Origin: an uncultured Bacteroidaceae bacterium
GTDB lineage: Bacteria > Bacteroidota > Bacteroidia > Bacteroidales > Bacteroidaceae
DNA length: 64,000 nt
Direction: 5' to 3'
NCBI GenBank assembly: GCA_934426255.1
Contig: CAKRYD010000012.1
Location: 1-64,000 of the forward strand
The position numbers were made by a program, and so were the translations under genes. Shown here one piece after another: positions 32,948-41,384 of the stretch. The notes beneath the pieces were generated by a model, which was not told the origin of the DNA, made no database searches, and saw only the letters and a list, made by a program, of their open reading frames with translations. Positions within the stretch are counted from its first letter, which is position 1. Every line of letters starts with the position of its first letter.

Positions 32948-33813
32948 TACAATCTTATTATACATCTTCGAATAAAGACTTCATTCTTGCACATGGTGAC
33001 TGTCTAAAACTTCTCAAAGAGTTTGACTTTAAGTTTGACATGATATTTGCCGATCCGCCTTATTTTCTCTCCAATGGTGGAATATCGTTGCAGAGCGGAA
33101 AGGTTGTGTGTGTGGATAAGGGAGATTGGGACAAGGGAAAGTCGCAAGATGACATGATGGCATTCAACATGGAATGGCTTCGTTTGTGCCGTGATAAGCT
33201 GAAAGACAACGGTACAATCTGGATAAGCGGTACTTACCATAACATTTTTTCCGTCGCTAATTGCTTGACGGAACTCGGCTATAAAATATTAAATGTCATC
33301 ACTTGGGAAAAGTCAAATCCGCCCGTCAACATTTCATGCCGATACTTCAAATACTCTACTGAGCTTGTCATTTGGGCAAGAAAGATGCAGAATGTTCCTC
33401 ACAAGTTTAATTATGGCCTGATGAAAGAACTTAATAGCGGTAAGCAAATGACGGACGTTTGGCGTATGCCTGCCATCGGTCGTTGGGAAAAGACTTGTGG
33501 TAAGCATCCCACACAAAAGCCATTGCGCCTTCTAGTTCGAATGATTCTTGCCTCGACAAATTCTGGGGATTGGATTCTAGACCCTTTTTGTGGCAGTTCC
33601 ACGACAGGCATTGCTGCCAATCTTTGTAGACGACGGTTTGCAGGCTTGGAACAGGAGAAAGTATTCTGTGAATTAAGCAAAACAAGGCGTGAGAAAATGG
33701 AGGAGCTGGACAATTATAATAATCTGCTTACTCATATTGAGGAATTACATAAGTCAAAAGACTGCTTTATGCTTAATGAGGAAATGTGTGTTTATGTTCA
33801 AGTACCATTTTGA
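32944..33813 (+). CDS. Adenine-N6 DNA methyltransferase, DpnA-like (beta class)
   Basis: A 289-residue beta-class enzyme: motif IV DPPY (37-40) precedes motif I DPFCGSSTTG (213-222), with HPTQKP (188-193) before it. DpnA of the DpnII system has this build and can methylate single-stranded GATC, protecting incoming DNA. The segments YFLSNGGIS and DNGTIWISGTYHNIFS resemble DpnA as I recall it. Because a second nuclease gene directly precedes it, it could alternatively serve another recognition site. It is the last gene of the low-GC island. Confidence 0.82.
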   Translation: MIQSYYTSSNKDFILAHGDCLKLLKEFDFKFDMIFADPPYFLSNGGISLQSGKVVCVDKGDWDKGKSQDDMMAFNMEWLRLCRDKLKDNGTIWISGTYHNIFSVANCLTELGYKILNVITWEKSNPPVNISCRYFKYSTELVIWARKMQNVPHKFNYGLMKELNSGKQMTDVWRMPAIGRWEKTCGKHPTQKPLRLLVRMILASTNSGDWILDPFCGSSTTGIAANLCRRRFAGLEQEKVFCELSKTRREKMEELDNYNNLLTHIEELHKSKDCFMLNEEMCVYVQVPF

Positions 33814-33900
33814 CTCAATCAGGGGCTGACGGTGCATGATGAAAGTAAAGTAAAAATAGAATGAGCTAAGTCTGTCAGATTTGCTCTACAAAAACTAAAA

Positions 33901-33931
33901 AATCCGGTTTCCAACTTGTGGGAACCGGATT
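33901..33931 (-). terminator. Terminator of htpG
   Basis: AATCCGGTTTCC (33901-33912) pairs with 33921-33931 with one bulge. On the minus strand the stem is followed by TTTTTTAG, placing it as the htpG terminator. It may also stop transcripts from the restriction island. Positions 33814-33900 hold no gene. Confidence 0.75.
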
Positions 33932-33965
33932 GGCTATTATCAGAGAATAATCATCAGTAGCATGT

Positions 33966-36023
33966 TCACTTGATAAGGCTGATGCTACGCTTCAGGAATT
34001 TGTTGAGAGCTTCGCCTTTTAACAGTCCGTTTTGCAGCAGTGCAAGGTCAATCAGCTGGTGCACGATGGCATTGTCTTTACCGTAGTCGGAAAGGATCTT
34101 ATCGCGTTTTCCTTCTTCGTCTTTGATGCTGTTCTCACAGTTCTTGACACTGTCTTTTTCGTCTTGTGTCACTTCTTCGGCCTTTTTATTGTTTTGCTGT
34201 TGTCTCAAGGCCGACAAGCGTGCATGAAGTCCTTTCAATTCTGAAACGATAGGGTTGAGTGCCTCTTCCGTATTCTTTTTGGTCTCTTCGATGATGCGTT
34301 TGACGAGGGGATGGTCTGAGTTGAGCACAACGGCATACATGTCGGGCATTTGTCCGTAGAAACTCATGCCTTGCTGTATTTTGCTCATCTCTTTCATACG
34401 GCGTGAAAATTCGTTCTGTGTGATGATCAACGGAACTGCGTTTTCGCCAAGAGCCTGCGTTTCAAAATGGAAGTCTTTTCCTTCTATCTTGGGCATCTGA
34501 CTGCGGAACAAGACGGTGAGGTGCTCGCTTTCTTCGGCCGAAAGGTCGCTCTTTGCGGCTTCCTTTTGAGGAATGAGCCTTTCTACGGTATCGGCATCGA
34601 CGCGGCAGAAGCGACTTTGCTTGAACTTTTCTTCCAGAAGTCCTACAAGAGGTGTGTCGAGCTGGCCGTCCATCAGCAACACATTGTAACCCTTTTCCTT
34701 GGCAGCTTCGATATAGCTGTATTGCTCTTCAGGATTGTTGGTATATAGGTATACCAGATTCTTGTCCTTGTCGGTCTGGTTGCCTTCGATGAGTTTTTTG
34801 TATTCATCATAGGTATAATATTTACCGGTTGTATCCTTGAGAAGGGCGTAATCCTTGGCTTTTTCATAGAAATCGGGCTGCGACAGCATTCCGTAACTGA
34901 TGAAAAGTTTCAAGTCGTCCCATTTTTCTTCAAAGTCCTTTCTGTTTTCCTTGAAGATGCTTTGCAGGCGGTCGCTCACCTTTTTGGTGATGTATGTGGA
35001 TATCTTTTTCACATTGGCATCACTTTGCAGGTAGCTGCGGCTGACGTTCAAAGGAATATCGGGCGAATCGATGACGCCGTGAAGCAGGGTAAGAAATTCG
35101 GGGACGATGTTGTCTACCTGATCGGTGACGAACACTTGATTGCAATATAGCTGTATCTTGTTGCGGTGAATCTCGATATTGTTCTTTATCTTCGGGAAAT
35201 AGAGAACGCCTGTCAGATTGAAAGGATAGTCAACGTTGAGGTGTATCCAGAAGAGCGGTTCGTCCATGCCCGGATATAATTCATGGTAGAACTTCTGGTA
35301 GTCTTCGTCTTTGAGTTCTGTGGCTTTTCTTTTCCAGATGGGGTTGACATCGTTGATGATGTTGTCTTCATCGGTTTCAACTTCCTTTCCGTCTTTCCAT
35401 TCCGTCTTTTTGCCACATGCCACGGCAACGGGCAAGAAACGGCAGTATTTGCGCAACAGTTCGAGAATCTTGTACTTTTCGAGATAGTCTTTGCTCTCAT
35501 CGTCAATGTAAAGTACAATGTCGGTGCCACGGTCGTCTTTTTGGGCCTCTTCCATTTGAAACTCAGGTGTTCCGTCGCACGACCATTTCATGGCTTTGGC
35601 ATTTTCCTGATAGCTTTTAGTGATGATTTCAACCTTTTTGCTGACCATGAATGCCGAGTAGAATCCCAATCCGAAATGTCCGATAATGGAAGCAGCATCG
35701 TCTTTCTTGTATTTTTCGAGAAATTCGTTGGCTCCCGAAAAGGCAATCTGATTGATATACTTGTTGATTTCCTCTTCGGTCATACCAATACCGCGGTCGC
35801 TTACGGTGATGGTTCCCTTTTTCTTGTCGATGTTGACATGTACGGTCAAGTCACCGAGTTCGCCTTTTACTTCACCGCGTTGCGAGAGAATACGCAATTT
35901 TTGTGTCGCGTCAACGGCATTCGAAACTATTTCACGAAGGAATATCTCGTGGTCGCTATACAAAAACTTTTTTATGACGGGGAATATATTGTCTGTCGTT
36001 ACCCCAATGGTACCTTTCTGCAT
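33966..36023 (-). CDS. htpG: Molecular chaperone HtpG (bacterial Hsp90)
   Basis: A 685-residue Hsp90. The N-terminal GHKL ATPase shows FLREIVSNAVDATQKL, VSDRGIGMTEEEI and GHFGLGFYSAFMV. The middle domain has FPKIKNNIEIHRNKIQLYC and the conserved SRSYLQSD. The acidic linker is short, as usual in bacteria. ATG 36023 gives the canonical start (MQKGTIGVTTDNIFP); the longer reading to 36116 adds an unrelated stretch. Confidence 0.96.
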   Translation of the reverse strand: MQKGTIGVTTDNIFPVIKKFLYSDHEIFLREIVSNAVDATQKLRILSQRGEVKGELGDLTVHVNIDKKKGTITVSDRGIGMTEEEINKYINQIAFSGANEFLEKYKKDDAASIIGHFGLGFYSAFMVSKKVEIITKSYQENAKAMKWSCDGTPEFQMEEAQKDDRGTDIVLYIDDESKDYLEKYKILELLRKYCRFLPVAVACGKKTEWKDGKEVETDEDNIINDVNPIWKRKATELKDEDYQKFYHELYPGMDEPLFWIHLNVDYPFNLTGVLYFPKIKNNIEIHRNKIQLYCNQVFVTDQVDNIVPEFLTLLHGVIDSPDIPLNVSRSYLQSDANVKKISTYITKKVSDRLQSIFKENRKDFEEKWDDLKLFISYGMLSQPDFYEKAKDYALLKDTTGKYYTYDEYKKLIEGNQTDKDKNLVYLYTNNPEEQYSYIEAAKEKGYNVLLMDGQLDTPLVGLLEEKFKQSRFCRVDADTVERLIPQKEAAKSDLSAEESEHLTVLFRSQMPKIEGKDFHFETQALGENAVPLIITQNEFSRRMKEMSKIQQGMSFYGQMPDMYAVVLNSDHPLVKRIIEETKKNTEEALNPIVSELKGLHARLSALRQQQNNKKAEEVTQDEKDSVKNCENSIKDEEGKRDKILSDYGKDNAIVHQLIDLALLQNGLLKGEALNKFLKRSISLIK

Positions 36024-36260
36024 ATTGTTTGATGTTTTGGTTATATGTTTTACGTTGTCAGTGCAAATAGTGTGCCAAAAGAACGTCTGCATAGAATGAT
36101 AGCGGTTTATATGCATTCCGATTGCTTGAATTACTATGAGCGTCCATCTTTTCAGTTGTCATTTGCGGATGTGACAACCTTTTTAGGAGGAAATCACAAG
36201 AAGTGTCTATTGATTCAGCTTATCAATCTAAAAAACGTCTATTGAAATCAGGAAAAGACA

Positions 36261-36448
36261 AGATACTATGTGGCAGCTTCTCAGATACTATGCGACAGCC
36301 TCTCATGTACTATGTTGGAAGCTCTCAGATAGTATGTTGCAACCTCCTATGTTTAAAGTGAGAGGATCTTTTATTGTATTCAGGAACTTACAACATTGTA
36401 CCTCGGAGCTTGCAACATAGTGTCCCCGAGGTTGCAACATGGTATGTT
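36261..36448. repeat. Head-to-head array of seven 22-bp repeats
   Basis: Four units in one direction (36261-36282, 36283-36304, 36305-36326, 36327-36348) and three in the opposite direction (36383-36404, 36405-36426, 36427-36448) share the core TACTATGTTGCAACCTC with variation. They are separated by 34 bp. Each unit is exactly 22 bp, two helical turns. A 10-bp inverted repeat, TTGTATTCAG/CTGAATACAA, brackets the reversed units. There are no unique spacers, so it is not CRISPR. The flanking parts of the 518-bp gap (36024-36260 and 36505-36541) show no convincing gene. Confidence 0.88.
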
Positions 36449-36457
36449 GTCTGAATA

Positions 36458-36504
36458 CAAAAAGGCGATCGAATAGCTTTTGAAGCGTTACGACCGTCTT
36501 TTTG
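36458..36504 (-). terminator. Terminator of rng
   Basis: CAAAAAGGCGATCG (36458-36471) pairs with 36491-36504, 12 of 14 positions, 19-nt loop, with T5 on the minus strand. It lies about 40 nt after the rng stop. Confidence 0.7.
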
Positions 36505-36541
36505 TGTGTTTAATAAGTAAACGCCCTTGATGGGCAATGAC

Positions 36542-38131
36542 TTATTTGGGTTTATGAGATTTCATTTCTTGTTCTTCCTTCATATCTATTTCCTGGCCTT
36601 CTTCATCGTAGAAAGTGTATTGAAGGAATGCCAGACTTTGATCGGGAACGATTTTCAGGCCACGTCCGTATTTGAGCTGCCATTTGTTTTTGATGGAAAT
36701 GATACCTTTATTAATATAGGCAGCTACATAGGGGTGTACATGGAGTTTGATGCGTTTCAAGCCTAAATCGTTTACCAGAATGTTGATTTTGCTACTTAGC
36801 GTATCGGTGAAAAGTATGCTCGATTTGACAACGCCTGTTCCGAAGCACGAAGGGCATGTTTCGTCGACGTTGACATCCATGGCAGGGCGCACACGCTGAC
36901 GGGTAATCTGCATTAAGCCGAATTTGCTTAATGGCAGGATGTTGTGGCGTGCGCGGTCTTGCTGCATATTCTGTACCATCCGTTCATATAGCTTTTGCCG
37001 GTTTTCTGCTTTGGTCATATCGATGAAATCAACAACGATGATGCCGCCCATATCGCGCAGACGCAATTGTCGTGCCAATTCGTCGGCAGCTCCGAGATTC
37101 ACATCGAGTGCGTTTTCTTCTTGGCCCTCAGCCGATTTTGAACGATTTCCGCTGTTTACGTCTACAACATGTAAAGCTTCAGTATGTTCGATGATGAGGT
37201 ACGCACCGTGTTTGTAGGTCACAGTGCGTCCGAACAAAGCTTTGATTTGTTTGGTTACGGAGAAGTTGTCGAAAATGGGAACAACTCCGGTATACAATTT
37301 CACAATGCCTTCGCTTCCCGGTGCGATGAGCTGGATATACTCTTTTACTTCATTGAAAGTGTTTTTGTTGTTAACATGAATGGCTTCGAATGAAGGGTTG
37401 TATAAATCGCGCAGCAAGGCAACTGTGCGGCTTGTCTCTTCGTATATCAGCTTGGGAAGTTTGTTGCTTTTTTGGGCGTTTGAGATTGTCGTTTCCCAAC
37501 GCTTCAAAAGTATTTTCAGTTCTTTGTCCAGTTCGGCAACACGTTTGCCTTCGGCTACGGTTCTTACTATTACACCGAAGTTTTTTGGAGTGATGCTTTG
37601 CAGCAATTGCTTTAAACGTGCACGTTCGGCTGAAGAACGTATTTTTGACGATACGGAAATTTTGTCGTTAAACGGCATCAGCACAAGAAACCTTCCTGCA
37701 AAAGACAATTCGCACGAAAGGCGTGGCCCTTTTGTGGAGATGGGTTCCTTGATGATTTGTACCAGCAGCTCCTGACCGACTTTGAGCGTGTTTTGTACGC
37801 TTCCATCTTTTTCCAAAATGGGTAATACGGGTGAATTGCTGATGGAAGGTAGCTTTTTTCTGTCGCTTAAGGCTTGTTTCAGATACTTTTGGTAGGACAA
37901 GAAATTAGTACCCAAGTCAAGATAATGTAAAAAAGCGTCACGTTCATGCCCTAAGTTTACGAAACACGCATTGAGGCCAGGCATTAGTTTCTTTACTTTA
38001 GCGATATACATGTTTCCAACAGAAAAGGATTCCTCTTGCCCTTCTTTTTGTAGCTCTACGAGCTTTTTGTCTTCCAAAAGTGCAATGGAAATCTCTTTGG
38101 GTTGAACGTCTACAATTATTTCACTTGTCAT
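36542..38131 (-). CDS. rng: Ribonuclease E/G family protein
   Basis: A 529-residue RNase G-type enzyme. An S1 domain occupies about residues 36-120 (GNMYIAKVKKLMPGLNACFV). The catalytic region contains HVVDVNSGNR and GGIIVVDFIDM with the metal-binding aspartates. The zinc link CPSCFGTG follows. It lacks the long C-terminal scaffold of RNase E. It acts in rRNA maturation and mRNA decay. ATG 38131 (MTSEIIVDVQ) is chosen over an upstream reading that runs into the terminator at 38169-38208. Confidence 0.93.
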   Translation of the reverse strand: MTSEIIVDVQPKEISIALLEDKKLVELQKEGQEESFSVGNMYIAKVKKLMPGLNACFVNLGHERDAFLHYLDLGTNFLSYQKYLKQALSDRKKLPSISNSPVLPILEKDGSVQNTLKVGQELLVQIIKEPISTKGPRLSCELSFAGRFLVLMPFNDKISVSSKIRSSAERARLKQLLQSITPKNFGVIVRTVAEGKRVAELDKELKILLKRWETTISNAQKSNKLPKLIYEETSRTVALLRDLYNPSFEAIHVNNKNTFNEVKEYIQLIAPGSEGIVKLYTGVVPIFDNFSVTKQIKALFGRTVTYKHGAYLIIEHTEALHVVDVNSGNRSKSAEGQEENALDVNLGAADELARQLRLRDMGGIIVVDFIDMTKAENRQKLYERMVQNMQQDRARHNILPLSKFGLMQITRQRVRPAMDVNVDETCPSCFGTGVVKSSILFTDTLSSKINILVNDLGLKRIKLHVHPYVAAYINKGIISIKNKWQLKYGRGLKIVPDQSLAFLQYTFYDEEGQEIDMKEEQEMKSHKPK

Positions 38132-38168
38132 GTATGAAGACTTGTCTTTCTTGTTTATAGATACAAAA

Positions 38169-38208
38169 AACAAATCTGAAATCATATTCTTTGAGTTTCA
38201 GATTTGTT
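38169..38208 (-). terminator. Terminator between the small ribosomal protein gene and rng
   Basis: AACAAATCTGAAA (38169-38181) pairs perfectly over 13 bp with 38196-38208. On the minus strand a T6 tract follows. It lies 22 nt after the small gene and only about 37 nt before the rng start, so it probably limits or attenuates transcription into rng. Confidence 0.85.
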
Positions 38209-38230
38209 CTATCAATATTATGCTGATAAG

Positions 38231-38320
38231 TTACTTGCTCTTGTGCCTGTTCTTTCTCAGTCTTTTTTTGCGTTTGTGTGTAGACATCTTGTGTCTTTTT
38301 TTCTTTTTTCCGCTTGGCAT
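38231..38320 (-). CDS. AURKAIP1/COX24-type small ribosomal protein (bS22/mS38-like)
   Basis: A 29-residue, extremely basic protein. It begins MPSGKKKKRHKM and continues STHKRKKRLRKNRHKSK; more than half of the residues are Lys, Arg or His. This is the AURKAIP1/COX24 pattern found as a tiny annotated gene in Bacteroidetes and related to mitochondrial mS38 and mycobacterial bS22, which sit on the small ribosomal subunit. It lies 40 nt after the HU gene and is followed by a strong terminator. It is short enough to be missed by gene finders, but the composition and family match are strong. Confidence 0.85.
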   Translation of the reverse strand: MPSGKKKKRHKMSTHKRKKRLRKNRHKSK

Positions 38321-38360
38321 AGCTTCAAATTTTAATGGTTTATTATAATGGACAATTCTC

Positions 38361-38633
38361 TTATCTTACCAAGTTGCCAAAGCTCTTTGCCGGTTTGAAT
38401 GCCGGAATGTTGTGCTCGGGGATAATGATTGTCGTGTTCTTTGTGATATTGCGGGCAGTTTTGGGTGCTCTTCTTTTCAGAATGAAGCTACCGAAACCGC
38501 GCAGGTATACATTCTTGCCATTCGACAAAGAATCCTTGACTGCACTCATGAATGCTTCAACTGTTACTAAAACGGTCGCTTTATCAACGCCTGTCTTTTT
38601 GGAAATCTCGTTTACAATGTCTGCTTTTGTCAT
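38361..38633 (-). CDS. hup: DNA-binding protein HU
   Basis: A 90-residue HU protein: MTKADIVNEISKKTGVDKAT at the start, the conserved GFGSFILKRRAPKTARN, and the beta-arm region with PEHNIPAFKPAKSF. It forms dimers that bend DNA. The start is ATG 38633; a longer reading to 38696 runs through the promoter box TAACTTTG (38675-38682, minus strand). The small ribosomal protein gene follows on the same strand. Confidence 0.96.
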   Translation of the reverse strand: MTKADIVNEISKKTGVDKATVLVTVEAFMSAVKDSLSNGKNVYLRGFGSFILKRRAPKTARNITKNTTIIIPEHNIPAFKPAKSFGNLVR

Positions 38634-38674
38634 TTTATGATATGTTTTACTGTGACTTTCATTAATACGGAGTG

Positions 38675-38682
38675 CAAAGTTA
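38675..38682 (-). promoter_or_regulatory. -7 box of the HU promoter
   Basis: TAACTTTG on the minus strand, about 42 nt upstream of the HU start. No clear TTTG at -33. The rest of the 306-bp divergent gap to 38939 also holds the TrmH-type gene's TACTTTTG (38910-38917, plus) and no gene. Confidence 0.6.
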
Positions 38683-38939
38683 CATTTTTTGTCCATATAA
38701 AAAGGGCTTCGCCTTCTTTTTTCTATGAAAAAATGTTGATATACTGAACTTTTTGCGCTTACAGATGATGGTTTCGTTCCGATTGGTTACGGTTTGTTGA
38801 ATTTTAGAGGCGTTTTGGAATGGTGTAGCTGCTGTTTTAATTCGTTTGACAGTCGTTTTATGATGGAAATAAGCATGCGGGGTTTCTTTTCAATATTGAA
38901 TAGTTGTTGTACTTTTGCGTCGCAAATATCAGAAATGGC

Positions 38940-39716
38940 ATGATTAGTAAAAACCGCATCAAGAATATTCGTTTGTTGGGCGCAAAGAAAAACAGGGATG
39001 CCTCGGGGCTCTTCGTTGCCGAGGGACCAAAGGTGGTTGGCGAACTTCTTTCGGCTTTTTCTTGTGCTTATATTGCTGCGTTGCCCGAATGGTTGGAACG
39101 CATGCATTTCAGTGCAAGTCAAGATTGCGAAATCGATACTGTTTCGCCCGATGAACTACGTCGTGTCAGTTTTCTGCAGCATCCGCAGGAGGTTTTGGCC
39201 GTTTTTCGCAAGCCTGAGGTCGTAACTGTTTCATCGAAGATAGCCGGCGAACGCCTTTGTCTTGCTTTGGATGGCGTGCAGGATCCTGGCAATGTGGGTA
39301 CGATAATAAGAATTGCCGATTGGTTTGGAATAACCGACATATTCTGTTCGGTTGATACTGCCGATGCCTACGGCCCTAAAGTCGTGCAGGCAACTATGGG
39401 TGCCCTGGCACGCGTACATATATATAATGTAGATCTGAAAGAGTTGATGGCGCAAAATCCTGCGGTGCCTGTTTATGGCACCTTCCTTGATGGAACAGAC
39501 ATTTACGAGACCCCCTTGGAGCAACGTGGCATTATCGTGATGGGCAGTGAAGGTGGTGGCATATCCGAAGCCGTTGCTTCCGGTGTGTCGAAGCGCCTTT
39601 ACGTACCGAGCTTCCCTGCCGGACGAGCTACGAGCGAAAGCCTCAATGTGGCCGTGGCAACAGCTATTGTTTGTTCCGAATTTCGTCGAAGAGCCGGGCT
39701 CACGCCTCTTTGTTAA
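38940..39716 (+). CDS. TrmH-family (SPOUT) RNA 2'-O-methyltransferase
   Basis: A 258-residue protein. An N-terminal substrate-binding part (SKNRIKNIRLLGAKKNRDAS, LFVAEGPKVV) is followed by the knotted SPOUT domain with NVGTIIRIADWFG, IVMGSEGGGIS and PAGRATSESLNVAVA. It methylates ribose in rRNA or tRNA; the exact target is not predictable. ATG 38940 is used because the earlier start at 38904 precedes the TACTTTTG promoter box at 38910-38917. Confidence 0.9.
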   Translation: MISKNRIKNIRLLGAKKNRDASGLFVAEGPKVVGELLSAFSCAYIAALPEWLERMHFSASQDCEIDTVSPDELRRVSFLQHPQEVLAVFRKPEVVTVSSKIAGERLCLALDGVQDPGNVGTIIRIADWFGITDIFCSVDTADAYGPKVVQATMGALARVHIYNVDLKELMAQNPAVPVYGTFLDGTDIYETPLEQRGIIVMGSEGGGISEAVASGVSKRLYVPSFPAGRATSESLNVAVATAIVCSEFRRRAGLTPLC

Positions 39717-39745
39717 GTCCGTAATGACTGATTTTAAGTAATAAA

Positions 39746-40918
39746 ATGAATATATCCGAGCATTATCCTGTTATTATTGCCATTGTTTTTCTGATGGCAT
39801 GGTGGTTAATATATGCCTGTCTGCGTTTTCCGATATATAGATTGAAGGGATATCATTTCGCTTTTCCGGAGAGTCCGTCCGATGGCAGCGTTCCGCTTTC
39901 GGTAGTGGTTGTTATCCGTAACCGCGCAGACGATTTGGAGCGCAATCTGCAATTGCTGGCAACGCAAAACTATCCTTTTTTTGAGGTAATAGTGGTCGAC
40001 GATGCATCTGTCGACGGTGCTTCGGATGTTATAAAAAGGATAGAGCAAAGTTTTCCGCATGTGCGTCATACTTTTCTTCCCGAATCGGCTCGTTACGTAA
40101 GCCGTTCCAAGTTGGCTGTGACCTTGGGCGTCAAGGCTGCACGCCACGATTGGATTGTTCTTACTGAAAGCGATTGCATTGGTGACAGTTGCGACAGACT
40201 GGGCTTCCTTGCCGCGGCTTGCGATGAAGATCATGATCTGGTATTAGGTTATACGGATTATGATGATGACGGTACTTGGCGTGCCGGGCGCTATGCACTT
40301 GACAATATGGTGCGGCAGATGCGTTTTTTCTGTGCATCTGCGAAACGGCGTAATGGTAAAGCCGTAGGCGGTTGTATAAGTAATATTGCTTTCAGAAAAA
40401 GTGTGTTTTTGGACAACCGAGGTTTCTCTTCCAATCTCAGCCTGCTTGGAGGCGAAGATGTACTACTTGCAGACAGTTTGGCCCGTCCCGGTAAAACGGG
40501 GGTCGTTATCCGGAAGGAAACTCGGGTTCATCGCCAGCCTCCCATGCGTGGAAATCAATGGCAGACGATGAAACTCTTTCAAGCTGAATCGGCCCGTTAT
40601 CTAAGTTCGCGTGGCCGCATGGAACGTCGTGCGTGGGGACTGTCGAGCTGGTGCTGGCATTTGCCATTGTGGGCTACTGCCGCCATGATTGTATTGTTCG
40701 TGTTGCGCACGCAATATGTTTATGCTGCAGCTGTAGCTTTAGTAGAACTGATGTTTATTGTTTTAGACGATGTGCTGTTTAATAAGGCTTCGGCAACTTT
40801 GGGCGGAAGTCGCTATTACTTTATGTATCCGTGCTATAATCTAGTTCAGCCGTTCTGCAATCTGTATTACCGTTTGAAAAGCCGGAAGCAACGTCACAGC
40901 CTTATGCGTGGGTTATGA
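39746..40918 (+). CDS. Membrane-associated family 2 glycosyltransferase
   Basis: A 390-residue protein with an N-terminal membrane segment (VIIAIVFLMAWWLIYACL), a GT-A domain (LSVVVVIRNRADDLERNLQ, EVIVVDDASVDG, LTESDC, LLGGEDVLL) and C-terminal membrane segments (LWATAAMIVLFVLRTQY and following). The layout is that of polymerising or lipid-linked GT2 enzymes. Donor and acceptor are unknown. It converges on the phosphatase gene, overlapping its 3' end by 17 nt. Confidence 0.87.
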   Translation: MNISEHYPVIIAIVFLMAWWLIYACLRFPIYRLKGYHFAFPESPSDGSVPLSVVVVIRNRADDLERNLQLLATQNYPFFEVIVVDDASVDGASDVIKRIEQSFPHVRHTFLPESARYVSRSKLAVTLGVKAARHDWIVLTESDCIGDSCDRLGFLAAACDEDHDLVLGYTDYDDDGTWRAGRYALDNMVRQMRFFCASAKRRNGKAVGGCISNIAFRKSVFLDNRGFSSNLSLLGGEDVLLADSLARPGKTGVVIRKETRVHRQPPMRGNQWQTMKLFQAESARYLSSRGRMERRAWGLSSWCWHLPLWATAAMIVLFVLRTQYVYAAAVALVELMFIVLDDVLFNKASATLGGSRYYFMYPCYNLVQPFCNLYYRLKSRKQRHSLMRGL

Positions 40919-41384
40919 TATTTTCCAAGAGTCCTGAGCAGGCATCTTCGAGCAATTCGATTACATATTCGAAATCTGAGCTGTTGCCATAATACGGGTC
41001 TGGAATGTCGTGCTGACCGGGATGATGGCGCAGGTAATGAGCCATGGCTTTTACCTTGCTTTTTTGAGTTTCATCGTGTGTCATGGCGCAGATATCGTTA
41101 TAGTTCTGATTGTCCATGACCAGAATGTAATCGAATTTATTGAAGTCTTCATCCGGACGGAACTGCCGTGCACGGTGGTTGAAATCGTATCCGTGGCGTG
41201 CCCCGCATGTACGCATCCTTCTGTCGGGCAATTGTCCCACATGCCAATTGCCGATACCTGCCGAGTCAACGAAAATTTTCTCATTGAGACCTTTTTTGTC
41301 GACCAGTGCCTGCATGATGCCTTGTGCCGCCGGAGAACGGCATATGTTCCCGAGGCAGATGAATAGCAGCTTGAGTTTTTTCAT
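40902..41384 (-). CDS. Low-molecular-weight protein tyrosine phosphatase
   Basis: A 160-residue protein with the P-loop CLGNICRS (Cys10 to Arg16, CX5R) and the general-acid loop IPDPYYG. These phosphatases often act on tyrosine kinases of exopolysaccharide export (Wzb-like), although others are arsenate reductase-like. This one lies in the ftsK-lolA-trxB operon, not with the polysaccharide genes at 47.6-54 kb. Its start overlaps the trxB stop by 4 nt. Confidence 0.92.
   Translation of the reverse strand: MKKLKLLFICLGNICRSPAAQGIMQALVDKKGLNEKIFVDSAGIGNWHVGQLPDRRMRTCGARHGYDFNHRARQFRPDEDFNKFDYILVMDNQNYNDICAMTHDETQKSKVKAMAHYLRHHPGQHDIPDPYYGNSSDFEYVIELLEDACSGLLENIITHA

Noticed and set aside
36045..36245. 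Plus-strand ORF of 66 codons upstream of htpG
   Set aside because: It overlaps the htpG leader on the other strand, has no promoter or ribosome binding site and no recognisable product.
36261..36448. CRISPR array
   Set aside because: Units are contiguous, occur in both orientations and lack unique spacers.
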